From positions 248,001-312,000 of the forward strand of contig JAUMBQ010000001.1 of the NCBI GenBank assembly GCA_032119595.1: 64,000 bases of DNA. Direction: 5' to 3'. Below the pieces are notes generated by a model. That model saw only the letters and a program-made list of their open reading frames with translations, ran no database searches and was not told the origin of the DNA. This document shows positions 7,696 to 23,776 of the stretch, piece by piece (position 1 is the stretch's first letter; each line of letters starts with the position of its first letter). The DNA comes from JAGIBJ01 sp032119595. Its GTDB lineage: Bacteria; Actinomycetota; Thermoleophilia; Solirubrobacterales; Solirubrobacteraceae. The position numbers and the translations under genes are program-made.

Positions 7696-8493
7696 TTAAG
7701 CCGCGATGGGCTCCGGAACGACCAGCTTCTCCTGAAGCAGGTGGACCAACTCCTCGGTGACCTCTTGGTAGCGAGGGTCGGCCGTAATGGTGGCTTTGGT
7801 GCGCGGCCGCTCGATGGCAACCTCGATCACGGCAGCAACCGACGGCAGCGGTGCGTTGGCCATCACGACCACGCGATCGGCAAGGAAGATCGCCTCATCG
7901 ATGCCGTGCGTGACCATCACGACCGTCTCCGTGTCCGACTCCGAGCCCCAGAGGTCCATCAGCTGGTTCTGGAGATGAGCTCGCGTGAGCGCGTCGAGCG
8001 CACCGAACGGCTCATCGAGCAGCAGCACCTTCGGACCCACCGAGAACGCCCGCGCCACCGCCGCACGCTGACGCATTCCGCCGGAGATCTGGTCGGGACG
8101 CTTGCTCGCGTGCTGCCAGAGGCCCGTGCTGCGAAGGTATTTCTCCGTCGCAGCGCGGCTTTCGTCCTTGGAGCGATCGGGGCGAGCCGAGTGAGCCGCC
8201 TCGTACACGTTGTCGTAGACCGACATCCACGGCAGCAGCGAGTAGTTCTGGAACACGATCGCGCGATCCGGGCCAGGGCCCGTCACGGTTTCGCCATCCA
8301 GGACGATCTGCCCGGCGTCCGGTTTCACGAGGCCACCGATCGCGCTCAGGAGCGTCGACTTCCCGCAACCGGAGTGCCCGATCACGGAGATGAACTCGCC
8401 CTTGGCGATCGTCAGATCGACGCCGCGCAGGACCTCTTGGCTGCCGTTCCTGGTGTGGAAGGTCTTGCGAACCCCCTGGATTTCAAGCGCCAT
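7696..8493 (-). CDS. nrtD: Nitrate-type ABC transporter, ATP-binding protein
   Basis: A 265-residue ABC ATPase of the nitrate/sulfonate/taurine subfamily, which powers import through the NrtB-like permease. Walker A is GHSGCGKST (residues 39-47). The Q-loop is in IVFQNYSLLPW, the ABC signature is ISGGMRQRAAVARA near residue 135, and Walker B is VLLLDEPFGALD near residue 159, followed by a switch His in VMVTHGIDEA. The ATG at 8493 lies 1 nt beyond the permease stop, so it is the last gene of the nrtABD-like operon. Nitrate rather than sulfonate or taurine is inferred from the neighbouring narK, glnA and glnR genes and from the GlnR box upstream of the operon. Confidence 0.85.
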   Translation of the reverse strand: MALEIQGVRKTFHTRNGSQEVLRGVDLTIAKGEFISVIGHSGCGKSTLLSAIGGLVKPDAGQIVLDGETVTGPGPDRAIVFQNYSLLPWMSVYDNVYEAAHSARPDRSKDESRAATEKYLRSTGLWQHASKRPDQISGGMRQRAAVARAFSVGPKVLLLDEPFGALDALTRAHLQNQLMDLWGSESDTETVVMVTHGIDEAIFLADRVVVMANAPLPSVAAVIEVAIERPRTKATITADPRYQEVTEELVHLLQEKLVVPEPIAA

Positions 8494-8494
8494 G

Positions 8495-9391
8495 TCAGTG
8501 GCCTTCCGCGTAGGAGAAGCGCTTCAGCACGCGACCGAAGCCCAGGTCGAGCAGGAGCCCGACGATGCCGATCAGGATGATGGCCGCCACGACCGACGCA
8601 AGGTCGTCCGCGTTGTAGGCATCCCAAACGAAGAACCCGATGCCGTTGCCTCCGGAGAGCATCTCGACGGCCACGATGACCATCCAGGCGATCCCCATCG
8701 AGATCCGCATCCCCGTCACGATCGACGGCAGGCTGTATGGCAGCAGCACGTGGCGGACGTACTTGTACCGACTGAATCGGAACACCCGCGCGACGTTCTT
8801 GTGGTCCGTGGGAACCGACGCCACGCCGAACGCGGTGTTGATCAGCGTGGGCCAGAGCGCCGTGATGAAGATGACGAACACGGCGCCGTTCGGAGCGTCC
8901 TTGAGGACGACCAGCCCAAGCGGGAACCACGCCAGCGGCGAGACAGGGCGCAGCAGCTGAGCGACCGGGTTGATGACCTGGAACAGGCGTTTGCTCGCTC
9001 CCATCACCATGCCGATCGGGACCGCCACGATGGTCGCAAACGCGAACCCGAGGAAGACACGCTGCAGCGACGTGGCGAGCTGCAGTCCGACGCCCTTGTC
9101 GTTCGGGCCATTGTCGTGGAACGGGCTGGAGAGCAACGTCGTGAGCGCGCTGACGCCCTCCGACGGGGTCGGGAGCCCATCGGCCATCGACGCGATGAGT
9201 TGCCAGATGGCGCCGAGGAGCAGGAAACCGATGACGGCGTAGCCGAACGACGCCCCCATACTCCGCACGGCGGCGAGGCCGCTCCCGCCGCGCGAAGCGA
9301 CGGAAGCGACCGGGACCACCGGACTCGGCGTGGCGGCAAGGCCGGGCTCTTCAGTGGCGGGCGGCGGAGCCTCGCCGAGTCGAGTACTCAT
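8495..9391 (-). CDS. nrtB: Nitrate-type ABC transporter, permease
   Basis: A 298-residue inner-membrane permease of the binding-protein-dependent transport family (NrtB/SsuC/TauC type). A 40-residue Pro/Ala-rich hydrophilic N-terminus precedes about six membrane segments. The EAA-type cytoplasmic loop that docks the ATPase is visible around KNVARVFRFSRYKYVRHVLLP. The start overlaps the nrtA stop (ATGA at 9391-9388) and the nrtD ATG follows 1 nt after its stop, so expression of the three parts is tightly coupled. The substrate assignment rests on genome context. Confidence 0.85.
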   Translation of the reverse strand: MSTRLGEAPPPATEEPGLAATPSPVVPVASVASRGGSGLAAVRSMGASFGYAVIGFLLLGAIWQLIASMADGLPTPSEGVSALTTLLSSPFHDNGPNDKGVGLQLATSLQRVFLGFAFATIVAVPIGMVMGASKRLFQVINPVAQLLRPVSPLAWFPLGLVVLKDAPNGAVFVIFITALWPTLINTAFGVASVPTDHKNVARVFRFSRYKYVRHVLLPYSLPSIVTGMRISMGIAWMVIVAVEMLSGGNGIGFFVWDAYNADDLASVVAAIILIGIVGLLLDLGFGRVLKRFSYAEGH

Positions 9392-10644
9392 GACCGGCTG
9401 GCCTCCTTGGCGACCTTCGCGGGGTCGAACGTGGTGTTGTCGAGCTTGACCGTGAACGGCGCCATGTCGTCGTCCGGCACGTTGATGCCTTCGGCCTTCG
9501 CGACCTCCGTGTAGAGGTCGGTGAGGATCGTGGACTCAGCGATGGCGGCATAGTCCGGAGCGGACTTGAGATAGCCGAACCGCTGGTACTGAGCAAGGAA
9601 CCAGTAGGCGTAGGACTTGCGCGGGAAGTTGGTCTCGCCGTCGCGGAAGAACTTCATCGACGTGTCGGTGAAGGTCTTCTCGCCGAGCCCGCCGCCGAGG
9701 TTGTACTTGCCGGAGAGGCGCCCTTCGATATCGGCCGGCTTGGCCTTCACGAAGGCCGGCGTGCCGATCGTGCCGGCGACCTTCCCGATGTTGCCCGGCG
9801 TGTCGATGAACTTCGACGCCTTGAGAATCGCTCCCATGACCGCCTTGAGGTCTTCCTTTCGGTCGGTCGCGAACGCCTGGTTCACGACGAGCGCCTTCTC
9901 TGGGTGCTGCTCCCAGATGTCCTGGCTGGCGATCGCGGTGAATCCGATGTCCTGGGCCACCGCGACGGCGTTCCAGGGCTCACCGACCGAGTAGCCGTCC
10001 ATGTTGCCGACCTTCATGTTCGCCACCATCTGCGGCGGCGGGATCGGAATGATCTTGGCGGCGTCCATCGGAATGCCGGCCGCCAGCAGCCAGTACCGGA
10101 GCCACACATCGTGCGTACCGCCCGGGAACGTCATGGCGAGGGTCTTGCCCTTGCCGCCGCCGAGCGCCGCCTTCACCTTGGCGAGGTCGCCGTAACCAGC
10201 TGCAGCGAGGCCCTTTTCCAGGGTGATCGCCTGACCGTTGTTGTTCAGGATCATCGCGATCTTCAGGGCGTCGCTGCCACCGACCCCGTTCTTACCAACC
10301 CCGGCTGCAACGGCGAACGGCATGCTCGAGAGGCAGTGTGCGGCGTCGATGTCGCCGTTCAGCAGCGCGTCTCTGGTGGCTGGCCACGACGCCTGCTTGA
10401 CGACCTCGACCGTCAGTCCACGGTCCTTGAAGTAGCCGAGGCTCTCGGCCATCACGATCGACGCACAGTCCGTGAGCGCGATGAAGCCGATCTTGATCGT
10501 CTTGCTCTTCGCCGCGCCGCCGGAGGCCGTGCTGGTCCCCGAATCCTCCTTGCCGCAAGCAGCGAGGGCTGCTGGCAACGCGGCTGCGGCAGCAAGAGCG
10601 CCGCCTCGGAGGAGAGCGGAACGTCGGTTAATCCGTTCGGGCAT
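9388..10644 (-). CDS. nrtA: Nitrate-type ABC transporter, substrate-binding lipoprotein
   Basis: A 418-residue NrtA/SsuA-like periplasmic-binding protein expected to be tethered outside the membrane. The N-terminus has twin Arg (NRRSALLRGG), a hydrophobic Ala-rich stretch and a lipobox ALAAC with Cys30 as the lipidated residue. That suggests Tat export and lipid anchoring. The mature part shows the expected KIGFIALTDCASIVMAESLG start and the GYSVGEPWNAVAV segment typical of nitrate/sulfonate binders. The ATG at 10644 is preceded by AAGGA at 5-nt spacing. An upstream GTG-led extension to 10734 would hide the signal peptide and is rejected. A consensus GlnR box lies 75-112 nt upstream. Confidence 0.86.
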   Translation of the reverse strand: MPERINRRSALLRGGALAAAAALPAALAACGKEDSGTSTASGGAAKSKTIKIGFIALTDCASIVMAESLGYFKDRGLTVEVVKQASWPATRDALLNGDIDAAHCLSSMPFAVAAGVGKNGVGGSDALKIAMILNNNGQAITLEKGLAAAGYGDLAKVKAALGGGKGKTLAMTFPGGTHDVWLRYWLLAAGIPMDAAKIIPIPPPQMVANMKVGNMDGYSVGEPWNAVAVAQDIGFTAIASQDIWEQHPEKALVVNQAFATDRKEDLKAVMGAILKASKFIDTPGNIGKVAGTIGTPAFVKAKPADIEGRLSGKYNLGGGLGEKTFTDTSMKFFRDGETNFPRKSYAYWFLAQYQRFGYLKSAPDYAAIAESTILTDLYTEVAKAEGINVPDDDMAPFTVKLDNTTFDPAKVAKEASRS

Positions 10645-10718
10645 GGGGGTCCTTAAACACAGGGTGGGAATGCGACCGCTGAGAGCCGAAGCGATGCCGG
10701 TCAAGGTATGGAGCCCCC

Positions 10719-10756
10719 GTGTCACTGCCGTCACGGCTCGGTTTCGGCGCGATGAC
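10719..10756 (-). promoter_or_regulatory. Predicted GlnR box upstream of the nitrate ABC operon
   Basis: Read on the minus strand, four half-sites with exact 11-bp phasing occur: GTCAT (10756-10752), GAAAC (10745-10741), GTGAC (10734-10730) and GACAC (10723-10719). This alternates a- and b-type half-sites just as the GlnR consensus does, with one or no mismatch in each half-site. It is the best-matching site in the window. Confidence 0.72.
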
Positions 10757-10859
10757 GCTCTATTGTCAGCCGATTTCGCAGTGTGCCGCAGCGCACAGGA
10801 ACGGCCGTTCCGGTTGGCCCACGGTCCAAAGCGGCTTGTACGTCAGGCAGAGTGCGTGC

Positions 10860-11363
10860 ATGCCGCGCGCTCGTCCGATCCTGCTCGTCGATGTCGACGG
10901 TGTCCTGGCGCTGTTCAATCTCGCGGGCCAGCCGCCGGCCGGCGTATGGCATCTGATCGAGGGGTTCCCGTACTACCTGTCGTCTGAGACCGCCGCCCTG
11001 CTCCACGAAGCCGCCGAGCACTTCGATCTCGCGTGGTGCACCGGCTGGGAGGATCGCGCCAACGACTACCTTCCGCGCCTCCTCGGCACCCCAGGCCCGC
11101 TGCCTGTGGTCTATTTCGACCGCAATCCTGGCCGCGGCAACGCGCACTGGAAGCTGGCGGCCATCGACGCGTTCTCTGCGGCCCGGCCGGTCGCCTGGAT
11201 CGACGACGCACTGAACGACGAGTGCCACGCGTGGGCAGGCGCACGCACAGCCGCAGGGACGCCGACGCTCTTGGTCCAGACGGAACCCCATATCGGCCTG
11301 CACCGCGACCACCTCACGGAACTCATTGCGTTTGCCGCGGCCGTCGAGCCGCCAGCGGCCTAA
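10860..11363 (+). CDS. HAD-like hydrolase of unknown substrate
   Basis: A 167-residue protein that opens with a HAD-type motif I (ILLVDVDGVLALF). The two Asp of DVDG would be the nucleophile and the acid/base. A later WIDDALNDECHAW segment is consistent with motif IV acidic residues. The cap region is minimal. The ATG at 10860 puts motif I at the N-terminus, as is usual; longer upstream starts would add an unrelated 47-residue leader. The gene is divergent from nrtA and followed by a sigma-factor gene. The predicted role is a small cytosolic phosphatase, or a related HAD protein without a known partner. Confidence 0.6.
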   Translation: MPRARPILLVDVDGVLALFNLAGQPPAGVWHLIEGFPYYLSSETAALLHEAAEHFDLAWCTGWEDRANDYLPRLLGTPGPLPVVYFDRNPGRGNAHWKLAAIDAFSAARPVAWIDDALNDECHAWAGARTAAGTPTLLVQTEPHIGLHRDHLTELIAFAAAVEPPAA

Positions 11364-11522
11364 TCCGAGCGCCGCGACGCTGCGTTCGGCGCGTGGACGA
11401 CCGAGTCCGCCGCGGCCACGATCCCGCCGCCCGGCCACTGCAACGGCGGGCGTTCCCGCCGACGCTCAGGCCGTCGCCGCTGCGTGCCGATGTTCAAGGG
11501 TCAGCCCGCATAGGCAACCCCG

Positions 11523-12833
11523 ATGACCCACCTCGACTCCAACCAGGCAGTATCGACCGGCGACGGTCCAAACGGCCACGCGCAGGCCCTGGCCCAGCGC
11601 GCGTGCGACGGCGATGACCGCGCACTTGAGACGCTGATCCACCTCTACCGCCCGAGGCTGTTGGCCCTTGCTGGACGAATCGTGCGAGACGGGCGAGCAG
11701 AGGACGCCGTCCAGGTGGCGCTGCTGAACCTCCACCGCACGTTGCAGGCCGGCGACGTTCCGGCCAACGTCGAAGCCTGGCTGACCGTCGTGACGCGACG
11801 CACCGCGCTCGACCAACTCCGGCGGACCGCCGCAACGGATCCACTCTCACAAGCGGAAACCGCCGTTGCGAAGTCCGCCGAAGCGGTCGCCGAGTCGCGT
11901 GGCGAGCTGCGGCAAGTCCTCAGCGACGTAGCGGCACTCCCTGCCGACGAGCGCGACGCCTTGTTGCTCCGCACCGTCGACGGCGCCGGGCACCGCGAGA
12001 TTGCCGCGCAGCTGAGCGTGACACCCGGGCAGGCACGGCAGCTGATCCATCGGGCGCGGCGGCGCCTACGCGACGCGGCGGCCATCCTCCTTCCGGCCTG
12101 GATGGCGTTCCGCGTCCAAGAGGCGCGGGCCGCCGCTGGACGCGTGACCGACTGGGCCACCGCCGGGGCCACCGCCGGGCCGGCTCGGGCCATCGCCGCA
12201 GTCGTGGCGGTCGGCGCCGTGGGCGTGGTCGGCTCACCTGGGACGCTGCAGTCGCCTCCGGACACGTCAGCCCACGGGCGAGGAGCGGTGGCGACACCGT
12301 CCGCTTCAGGCCCCGGTCGTACCCGGCCCTCGGTGTTCACGGCGTCCGCTGCCAAACGCACCGAGGCTGCCAACGGTCAAGGCCCGACGACTCGCGCGAG
12401 TACCAACGCGCGCGCCGCGGATCGCACGCCGTCCGGCGCCCGCCCCGCGGGCGGCGTCGTGCGGGCCCCAGACGAGCCGAACTCCAACCACGATTCGACG
12501 TCGACCGCCGGAGCCGGTCCAGCGCCGACCGCTGCGGAGCGCCCGTCGCCGCCCCCGGCTTCGCCGTCGTCCCCCGCCACTGCCCATGCCCCGTCGCCGT
12601 CGGTCAACACGAGCGACGACGCTGGCCGCCGGTCCGACGACGACGACCGCGTTGAGACTTCCGAGACGGCCGAGCCGTCCCACGCAGAAGACACACCGGT
12701 AGCTCAGCCCGCCGAGTCGCCAGACCGACCGGACGAACCAGAGAGCCGCGACGACAGCCCAGGAGACGCCGACGGACCGGAGCCGGCTGAGCCCGAGGAC
12801 GAGCACGACGCCACGACCGAAGACCAGGAGTAG
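11523..12833 (+). CDS. ECF-type sigma factor with C-terminal membrane segment and long disordered tail
   Basis: A 436-residue protein. Residues about 25-100 match sigma-70 region 2 (RALETLIHLYRPRLLALAG; EAWLTVVTRRTALDQLRR). Residues about 135-185 match region 4 (LPADERDALLLRTVDG; REIAAQLSVTPGQARQLIHR). This is followed by one hydrophobic segment (AIAAVVAVGAVGVVG, about 222-236) and some 190 residues of Ala/Pro/Thr/Ser-rich sequence that becomes strongly acidic at the end. Typical ECF factors are about 180-200 residues and soluble, so this one is membrane-tethered with a presumably extracytoplasmic tail. No separate anti-sigma gene is adjacent. A secreted Asp-rich protein is encoded 104 bp downstream and is a candidate target. 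Confidence 0.75.
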   Translation: MTHLDSNQAVSTGDGPNGHAQALAQRACDGDDRALETLIHLYRPRLLALAGRIVRDGRAEDAVQVALLNLHRTLQAGDVPANVEAWLTVVTRRTALDQLRRTAATDPLSQAETAVAKSAEAVAESRGELRQVLSDVAALPADERDALLLRTVDGAGHREIAAQLSVTPGQARQLIHRARRRLRDAAAILLPAWMAFRVQEARAAAGRVTDWATAGATAGPARAIAAVVAVGAVGVVGSPGTLQSPPDTSAHGRGAVATPSASGPGRTRPSVFTASAAKRTEAANGQGPTTRASTNARAADRTPSGARPAGGVVRAPDEPNSNHDSTSTAGAGPAPTAAERPSPPPASPSSPATAHAPSPSVNTSDDAGRRSDDDDRVETSETAEPSHAEDTPVAQPAESPDRPDEPESRDDSPGDADGPEPAEPEDEHDATTEDQE

Positions 12834-12937
12834 GGGCGATCAGGTGGACGTTTGGACGACGCCGAGTGACGAACGCGGCCGTCCAGCGTCGAGAAGGTAA
12901 ACGAGCCCTTCGCTCTCTGCTCACCGAGGTCACGCAC

Positions 12938-13675
12938 ATGCATATCTTTCGCCCCCTTCTCCTCGCCGGCGCCGTCGTCGTCCTCGGCGTTCCTGGCGCG
13001 GCCCAGGCCGCCGGCCGCGACAGCGACCACGACGGGCTCCCCAATCGCTTCGAGAAGCGCTACCACCTGAAGGTCAACCGCGACGACGCCGCCAAGGACA
13101 AAGACCGCGACGGACTCTCAAACCTCGCCGAATACCAGGCCAAGACGAACCCGCGCAAGGTCGATTCAGACCGGGACGGCGTGCGCGACTGCGACGAGGA
13201 CAGCGACGACGACGGCGCGCCGAACAAGGCGGAGGATCACGTCGGCTCCAACCTGGGTGACCACGACAGCGATGACGACGGCGTCGACGACGGCGACGAG
13301 CTGGCCGGCAGCGTGACGTCATTCGATGGTGCCACCCTGGTCATCAAGCGCGTCGACGGGACCGAACTCTCCGGCTCCGTCAGCGGCGCGACGGAGATCG
13401 AGTGCCGCGAAGGCTCCGGCACCCCCGCGCCGGTTCCGGCGACGGCCGCCCGGTTGAGCGACGGCGAGGACGGCGAGGACCGCGAGGACGGCGACGACTC
13501 CGGCGAGAGTGAAGACAAGCCGGAGTCGGACGACCACCATGGCGACCGAGACTCCAAGGACGAGGACGAGCACGAGGACGACGCGAACTGCACCTCAGCG
13601 TTGCTCGTGGCGGGCGCAGCGGTCCGGGAGGCCGAAGTCGAGGACGGCGTCTTCAAGAAGATCAAGCTCGGGTAG
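12938..13675 (+). CDS. Secreted Asp-rich calcium-binding protein (thrombospondin type 3-like repeats)
   Basis: A 245-residue protein. The ATG at 12938, with GAGGT upstream, gives a clear signal peptide (MHIFRPLLLAGAVVVLGVP, cleavage near AQA-A). Residues about 28-110 contain repeats of the form DxDxDGxxD (for example DSDHDGLPN, DKDRDGLSN, DSDRDGVRDCDED), which bind calcium in thrombospondin type 3 and dockerin-like proteins. A short beta-like domain follows (about 110-150). After that comes a low-complexity tail very rich in D, E, S and G, then a final Cys-containing segment. It probably acts outside the cell. Position 3' of the tailed sigma factor suggests a shared function, by inference only. 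Confidence 0.65.
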   Translation: MHIFRPLLLAGAVVVLGVPGAAQAAGRDSDHDGLPNRFEKRYHLKVNRDDAAKDKDRDGLSNLAEYQAKTNPRKVDSDRDGVRDCDEDSDDDGAPNKAEDHVGSNLGDHDSDDDGVDDGDELAGSVTSFDGATLVIKRVDGTELSGSVSGATEIECREGSGTPAPVPATAARLSDGEDGEDREDGDDSGESEDKPESDDHHGDRDSKDEDEHEDDANCTSALLVAGAAVREAEVEDGVFKKIKLG

Positions 13676-13695
13676 CTGAGCGGCCCGAGTCGACC

Positions 13696-14946
13696 TCAGG
13701 CCTTGCCGGTGAGCAGCCGGTCCCAGTAGTACCGCGGCAGGACGTGGCGCTTGAACTGGTACATGCTCCACCGCTCCTTGGTCTGGTCGAACGGGAACGT
13801 CGGAGTCGGATTCAGGTCGTAGTCGAACTCGGCCATGACGAGCTTGCCGTAGCCCGTCACGACGGGGCAGGCGGTGTAGCCGTCGTAGCGCGCAACGGCT
13901 GGCGCACCGCCGACCCCCAGGATCCGCAGCACGTTGGCCGCAGCGACCGGCGCCTGTTTGCGGATCGCCGCCCCGGTCTTCGAGGTCGGCAGACTCGACG
14001 CATCACCGAGCGCGAAGACGTTCGGATGCGTCGGGCTCTGCAACGTGTGCTTGTCGACCTCGAGCCAACCACCCGCCCCGGCCAGCGGGCTCTCGCGGAC
14101 GACGCGCGGGGCGCGCTGGGGCGGCGTCACATGGATCATGTCGTAGCCGATCACCTGCTCTGGCCCGCCGCCAGCGCGGTCCTCGAAGACGGCTTCCTTG
14201 GCGCCCGGCCGCAGCTCGGTGAGGACGTGCTGGAAGCGCGCGTCGATTCCGCGGCGCTCGACCACGGCGTTCAGCGTCTTGGCGTAGGCGGGCACGGCAA
14301 AGATCCCGGGGGTGCCGGCGGCGTAGATCACGTTTGTCCTGTCGCGCACACCCTGCCGACGGAACGCGTCGTCGGCAAGGTAGGCGATCTTCTGCGGGGC
14401 GCCCGCGCACTTGATCGGCGGGGGCGGCATGGTGAACAGCGCGGTCCCGCCCTGGAACGTGCGGATCGTCTGCCAGGTGTAGTCAACGTGCTCGTAGCTG
14501 TAGTTGGAGCACACACCGCGGGTCCCGAGCGCGTCCCTGAGCCCGGGGATGGCTCCCCAGTCGAGTTCGATACCCGCGGCGACCACGAGCACGTCGTAGC
14601 CGACCGCCTCACCGCCTTCGAGAACGATCTGGTCCTGGTCTGGGTCCAGTGCCGCCGCGCGCGCCTGGATCCACTCCACGCCGGGCGGGATGACCGAAGC
14701 CTGCGGGCGGGCCGTGGCTTGCTTGTCGACGACGCCGGCCCCGACAAGGGTCCAAAGCGGCTGATAGTAGTGCGTATCAGAGGGCTCGATGACCGCCACC
14801 GCACCGCTTGGGAGCGCCGCGGACAGCCGGGCCGCCACGCTGATCCCGGCGTTGCCACCGCCCACGACCACGACCCGGAAGCGGCGCTCCGGCGACGCAT
14901 GGCCGGCGCCAGCGCGATGTACCTGCTCGGTGTCCTTGGTGGTCAT
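13696..14946 (-). CDS. sqr: Sulfide:quinone oxidoreductase (type II-like)
   Basis: A 416-residue FAD enzyme that oxidises sulfide and passes electrons to quinone at the membrane. The dinucleotide fold is at the N-terminus (VVVVGGGNAGISVAARL, about residues 25-41). Likely catalytic Cys are Cys146 (GVCSNYSYEH) and Cys180 (PPIKCAGAPQK). The C-terminal YDGYTACPVVTGYGKLVMAEFDY region, split here at residues near 370, matches the mitochondrial/type II form. A GDASSLPTSKT segment contacts FAD. The ATG at 14946 is preceded by an unusually AT-rich dyad (14960-14997), a probable operator. The protein likely serves sulfide detoxification or respiration. Convergent with the upstream plus-strand gene. Confidence 0.85.
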   Translation of the reverse strand: MTTKDTEQVHRAGAGHASPERRFRVVVVGGGNAGISVAARLSAALPSGAVAVIEPSDTHYYQPLWTLVGAGVVDKQATARPQASVIPPGVEWIQARAAALDPDQDQIVLEGGEAVGYDVLVVAAGIELDWGAIPGLRDALGTRGVCSNYSYEHVDYTWQTIRTFQGGTALFTMPPPPIKCAGAPQKIAYLADDAFRRQGVRDRTNVIYAAGTPGIFAVPAYAKTLNAVVERRGIDARFQHVLTELRPGAKEAVFEDRAGGGPEQVIGYDMIHVTPPQRAPRVVRESPLAGAGGWLEVDKHTLQSPTHPNVFALGDASSLPTSKTGAAIRKQAPVAAANVLRILGVGGAPAVARYDGYTACPVVTGYGKLVMAEFDYDLNPTPTFPFDQTKERWSMYQFKRHVLPRYYWDRLLTGKA

Positions 14947-14959
14947 CTGCCCCTCAACC

Positions 14960-14997
14960 CTAAATAGACGAAACTCCCGCTAGTTTTCCCTATTTAG
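14960..14997 (-). promoter_or_regulatory. AT-rich nested dyad, probable operator of sqr
   Basis: A 38-bp symmetrical element made of CTAAATAG (14960-14967), AAACT (14971-14975), a 6-bp centre, AGTTT (14982-14986) and CTATTTAG (14990-14997). The outer 8-bp and inner 5-bp arms are perfect inverted repeats in register. It starts 14 nt from the sqr ATG and stands out in very GC-rich DNA. It could bind a dimeric or tetrameric repressor or form an mRNA leader hairpin. The cognate protein is unknown. Confidence 0.6.
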
Positions 14998-15068
14998 CTG
15001 CGCGCCATTCAGTAGTCCCCCGCAAACCCGCCGCGGGCCGCGTGCAGCCCCCGCCCCACCGAACGACA

Positions 15069-15092
15069 ACGGGCGCCCCGGAGGGCGCCCGT
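15069..15092 (-). terminator. Terminator after the TetR gene / rpoBC operon
   Basis: A 10-bp perfect stem, ACGGGCGCCC (15069-15078) with GGGCGCCCGT (15083-15092), and a 4-nt loop. It lies 27 nt past the stop of the TetR gene, the last gene of the apparent rpoB-rpoC-tetR unit. Confidence 0.75.
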
Positions 15093-15118
15093 CGTGACGA
15101 ACTTCTGGGCTTTGCGCC

Positions 15119-15733
15119 CTACTTCGCCGGTGGTGAAATCGCGCTCCAGAGGAGGATCATGGTCTCGTCGAGCCACTCCTCGCGCTGGTAGTCGCCACCG
15201 AGGTGGCTGCCGACGATCATGCCGCCGATCATCGCGATGATGAGCTCGAGGCTCACGTCGTCGCGAATCTCACCGTCCTCGATCGCCTTCAGCAAGCGAG
15301 GACGCACACGGTCGGCGCGCGCGTCGACGACGCGCTCCTTGTAGAGGGCGTTGAACTCCTCGTCGTGGCGATACATCAGGCCAGCGCCGATCACTTCGGC
15401 GGCGCGGGTCTGCATCGCCCAGGACATGCCCTGGACGAGGTTGCGAAGCCACTCATGAACGTCGACGTCCATGCCGGGGTCGTCGAAGACCTCGGGGAGC
15501 TCGGCAACCGCTGCGGTCGCCAGATCCAGCCGGTGCTTGAAGCGCCGGTAGATCGTTGTCTTTGCTACTCCTGAGTCCGCGGCGACCCGCTCAACGGTGA
15601 GGGCCGCAAGGCCCTCGTTGTTGAGCACGTCGCGCGCGGTCTTGAGGATCTTCGCGTCTACTTCTGATCGACGACGGGCGTGGTACGCCGCCGCCGGGTG
15701 TTCGCGAACCTGGCTATCGGGGGAACTAGCCAT
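15119..15733 (-). CDS. TetR-family transcriptional regulator
   Basis: A 204-residue regulator. The N-terminal helix-turn-helix (about residues 25-70) shows ILKTARDVLNNEGLAALTVE and VAADSGVAKTTIYRRFKHR, diagnostic of TetR. The C-terminal two-thirds is helical and ligand-specific. The ATG at 15733 is only 9 nt from the rpoC stop on the same strand with no hairpin between, and a terminator follows the TetR gene. It therefore appears to be transcribed with rpoBC, an uncommon placement. Its target is unknown; the sqr dyad downstream is one candidate. Confidence 0.85.
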   Translation of the reverse strand: MASSPDSQVREHPAAAYHARRRSEVDAKILKTARDVLNNEGLAALTVERVAADSGVAKTTIYRRFKHRLDLATAAVAELPEVFDDPGMDVDVHEWLRNLVQGMSWAMQTRAAEVIGAGLMYRHDEEFNALYKERVVDARADRVRPRLLKAIEDGEIRDDVSLELIIAMIGGMIVGSHLGGDYQREEWLDETMILLWSAISPPAK

Positions 15734-15742
15734 TGGTCTTTC

Positions 15743-19819
<4,077 letters not shown>

Positions 19820-19852
19820 GTGATCTCTCTTACTTCTGACTCTGTCCCTGAC

Positions 19853-23383
<3,531 letters not shown>

Positions 23384-23776
23384 GGCAGTTGCTCCTCAGG
23401 AGAGAGTGGGCGTGGATGCAGGCCGGAGGCGAAGCCGGGCTGCACGAGCGACGAGTGGTTCGAGGGCGCACAACTACCCTCGCGGCTGGCACCACGGACC
23501 CCGCTCCGGCTCTCCGCGCTGTCGCGCGGGCGCCCGAGGGAACGGCTTCGGCTATCTGCCAGCCTTCTTAACATAGCGACTCGTTCACGCGAATGCGGAA
23601 TCTGGCGCAACGAGGGTTGCATTGCGCGCTATGAGGCGCTACGCGGCAGCCGACGAGACGGGGCCGACTTGGACGCATCGGGAGTTCCCGGATCGGGCCG
23701 GGCAGGCCTCGCGACCAACGGGCGGCGCTGTCGGGGCCGGAGCGGCCACCTCGCGGCGCCCGGCGCCCGGCGCTGG

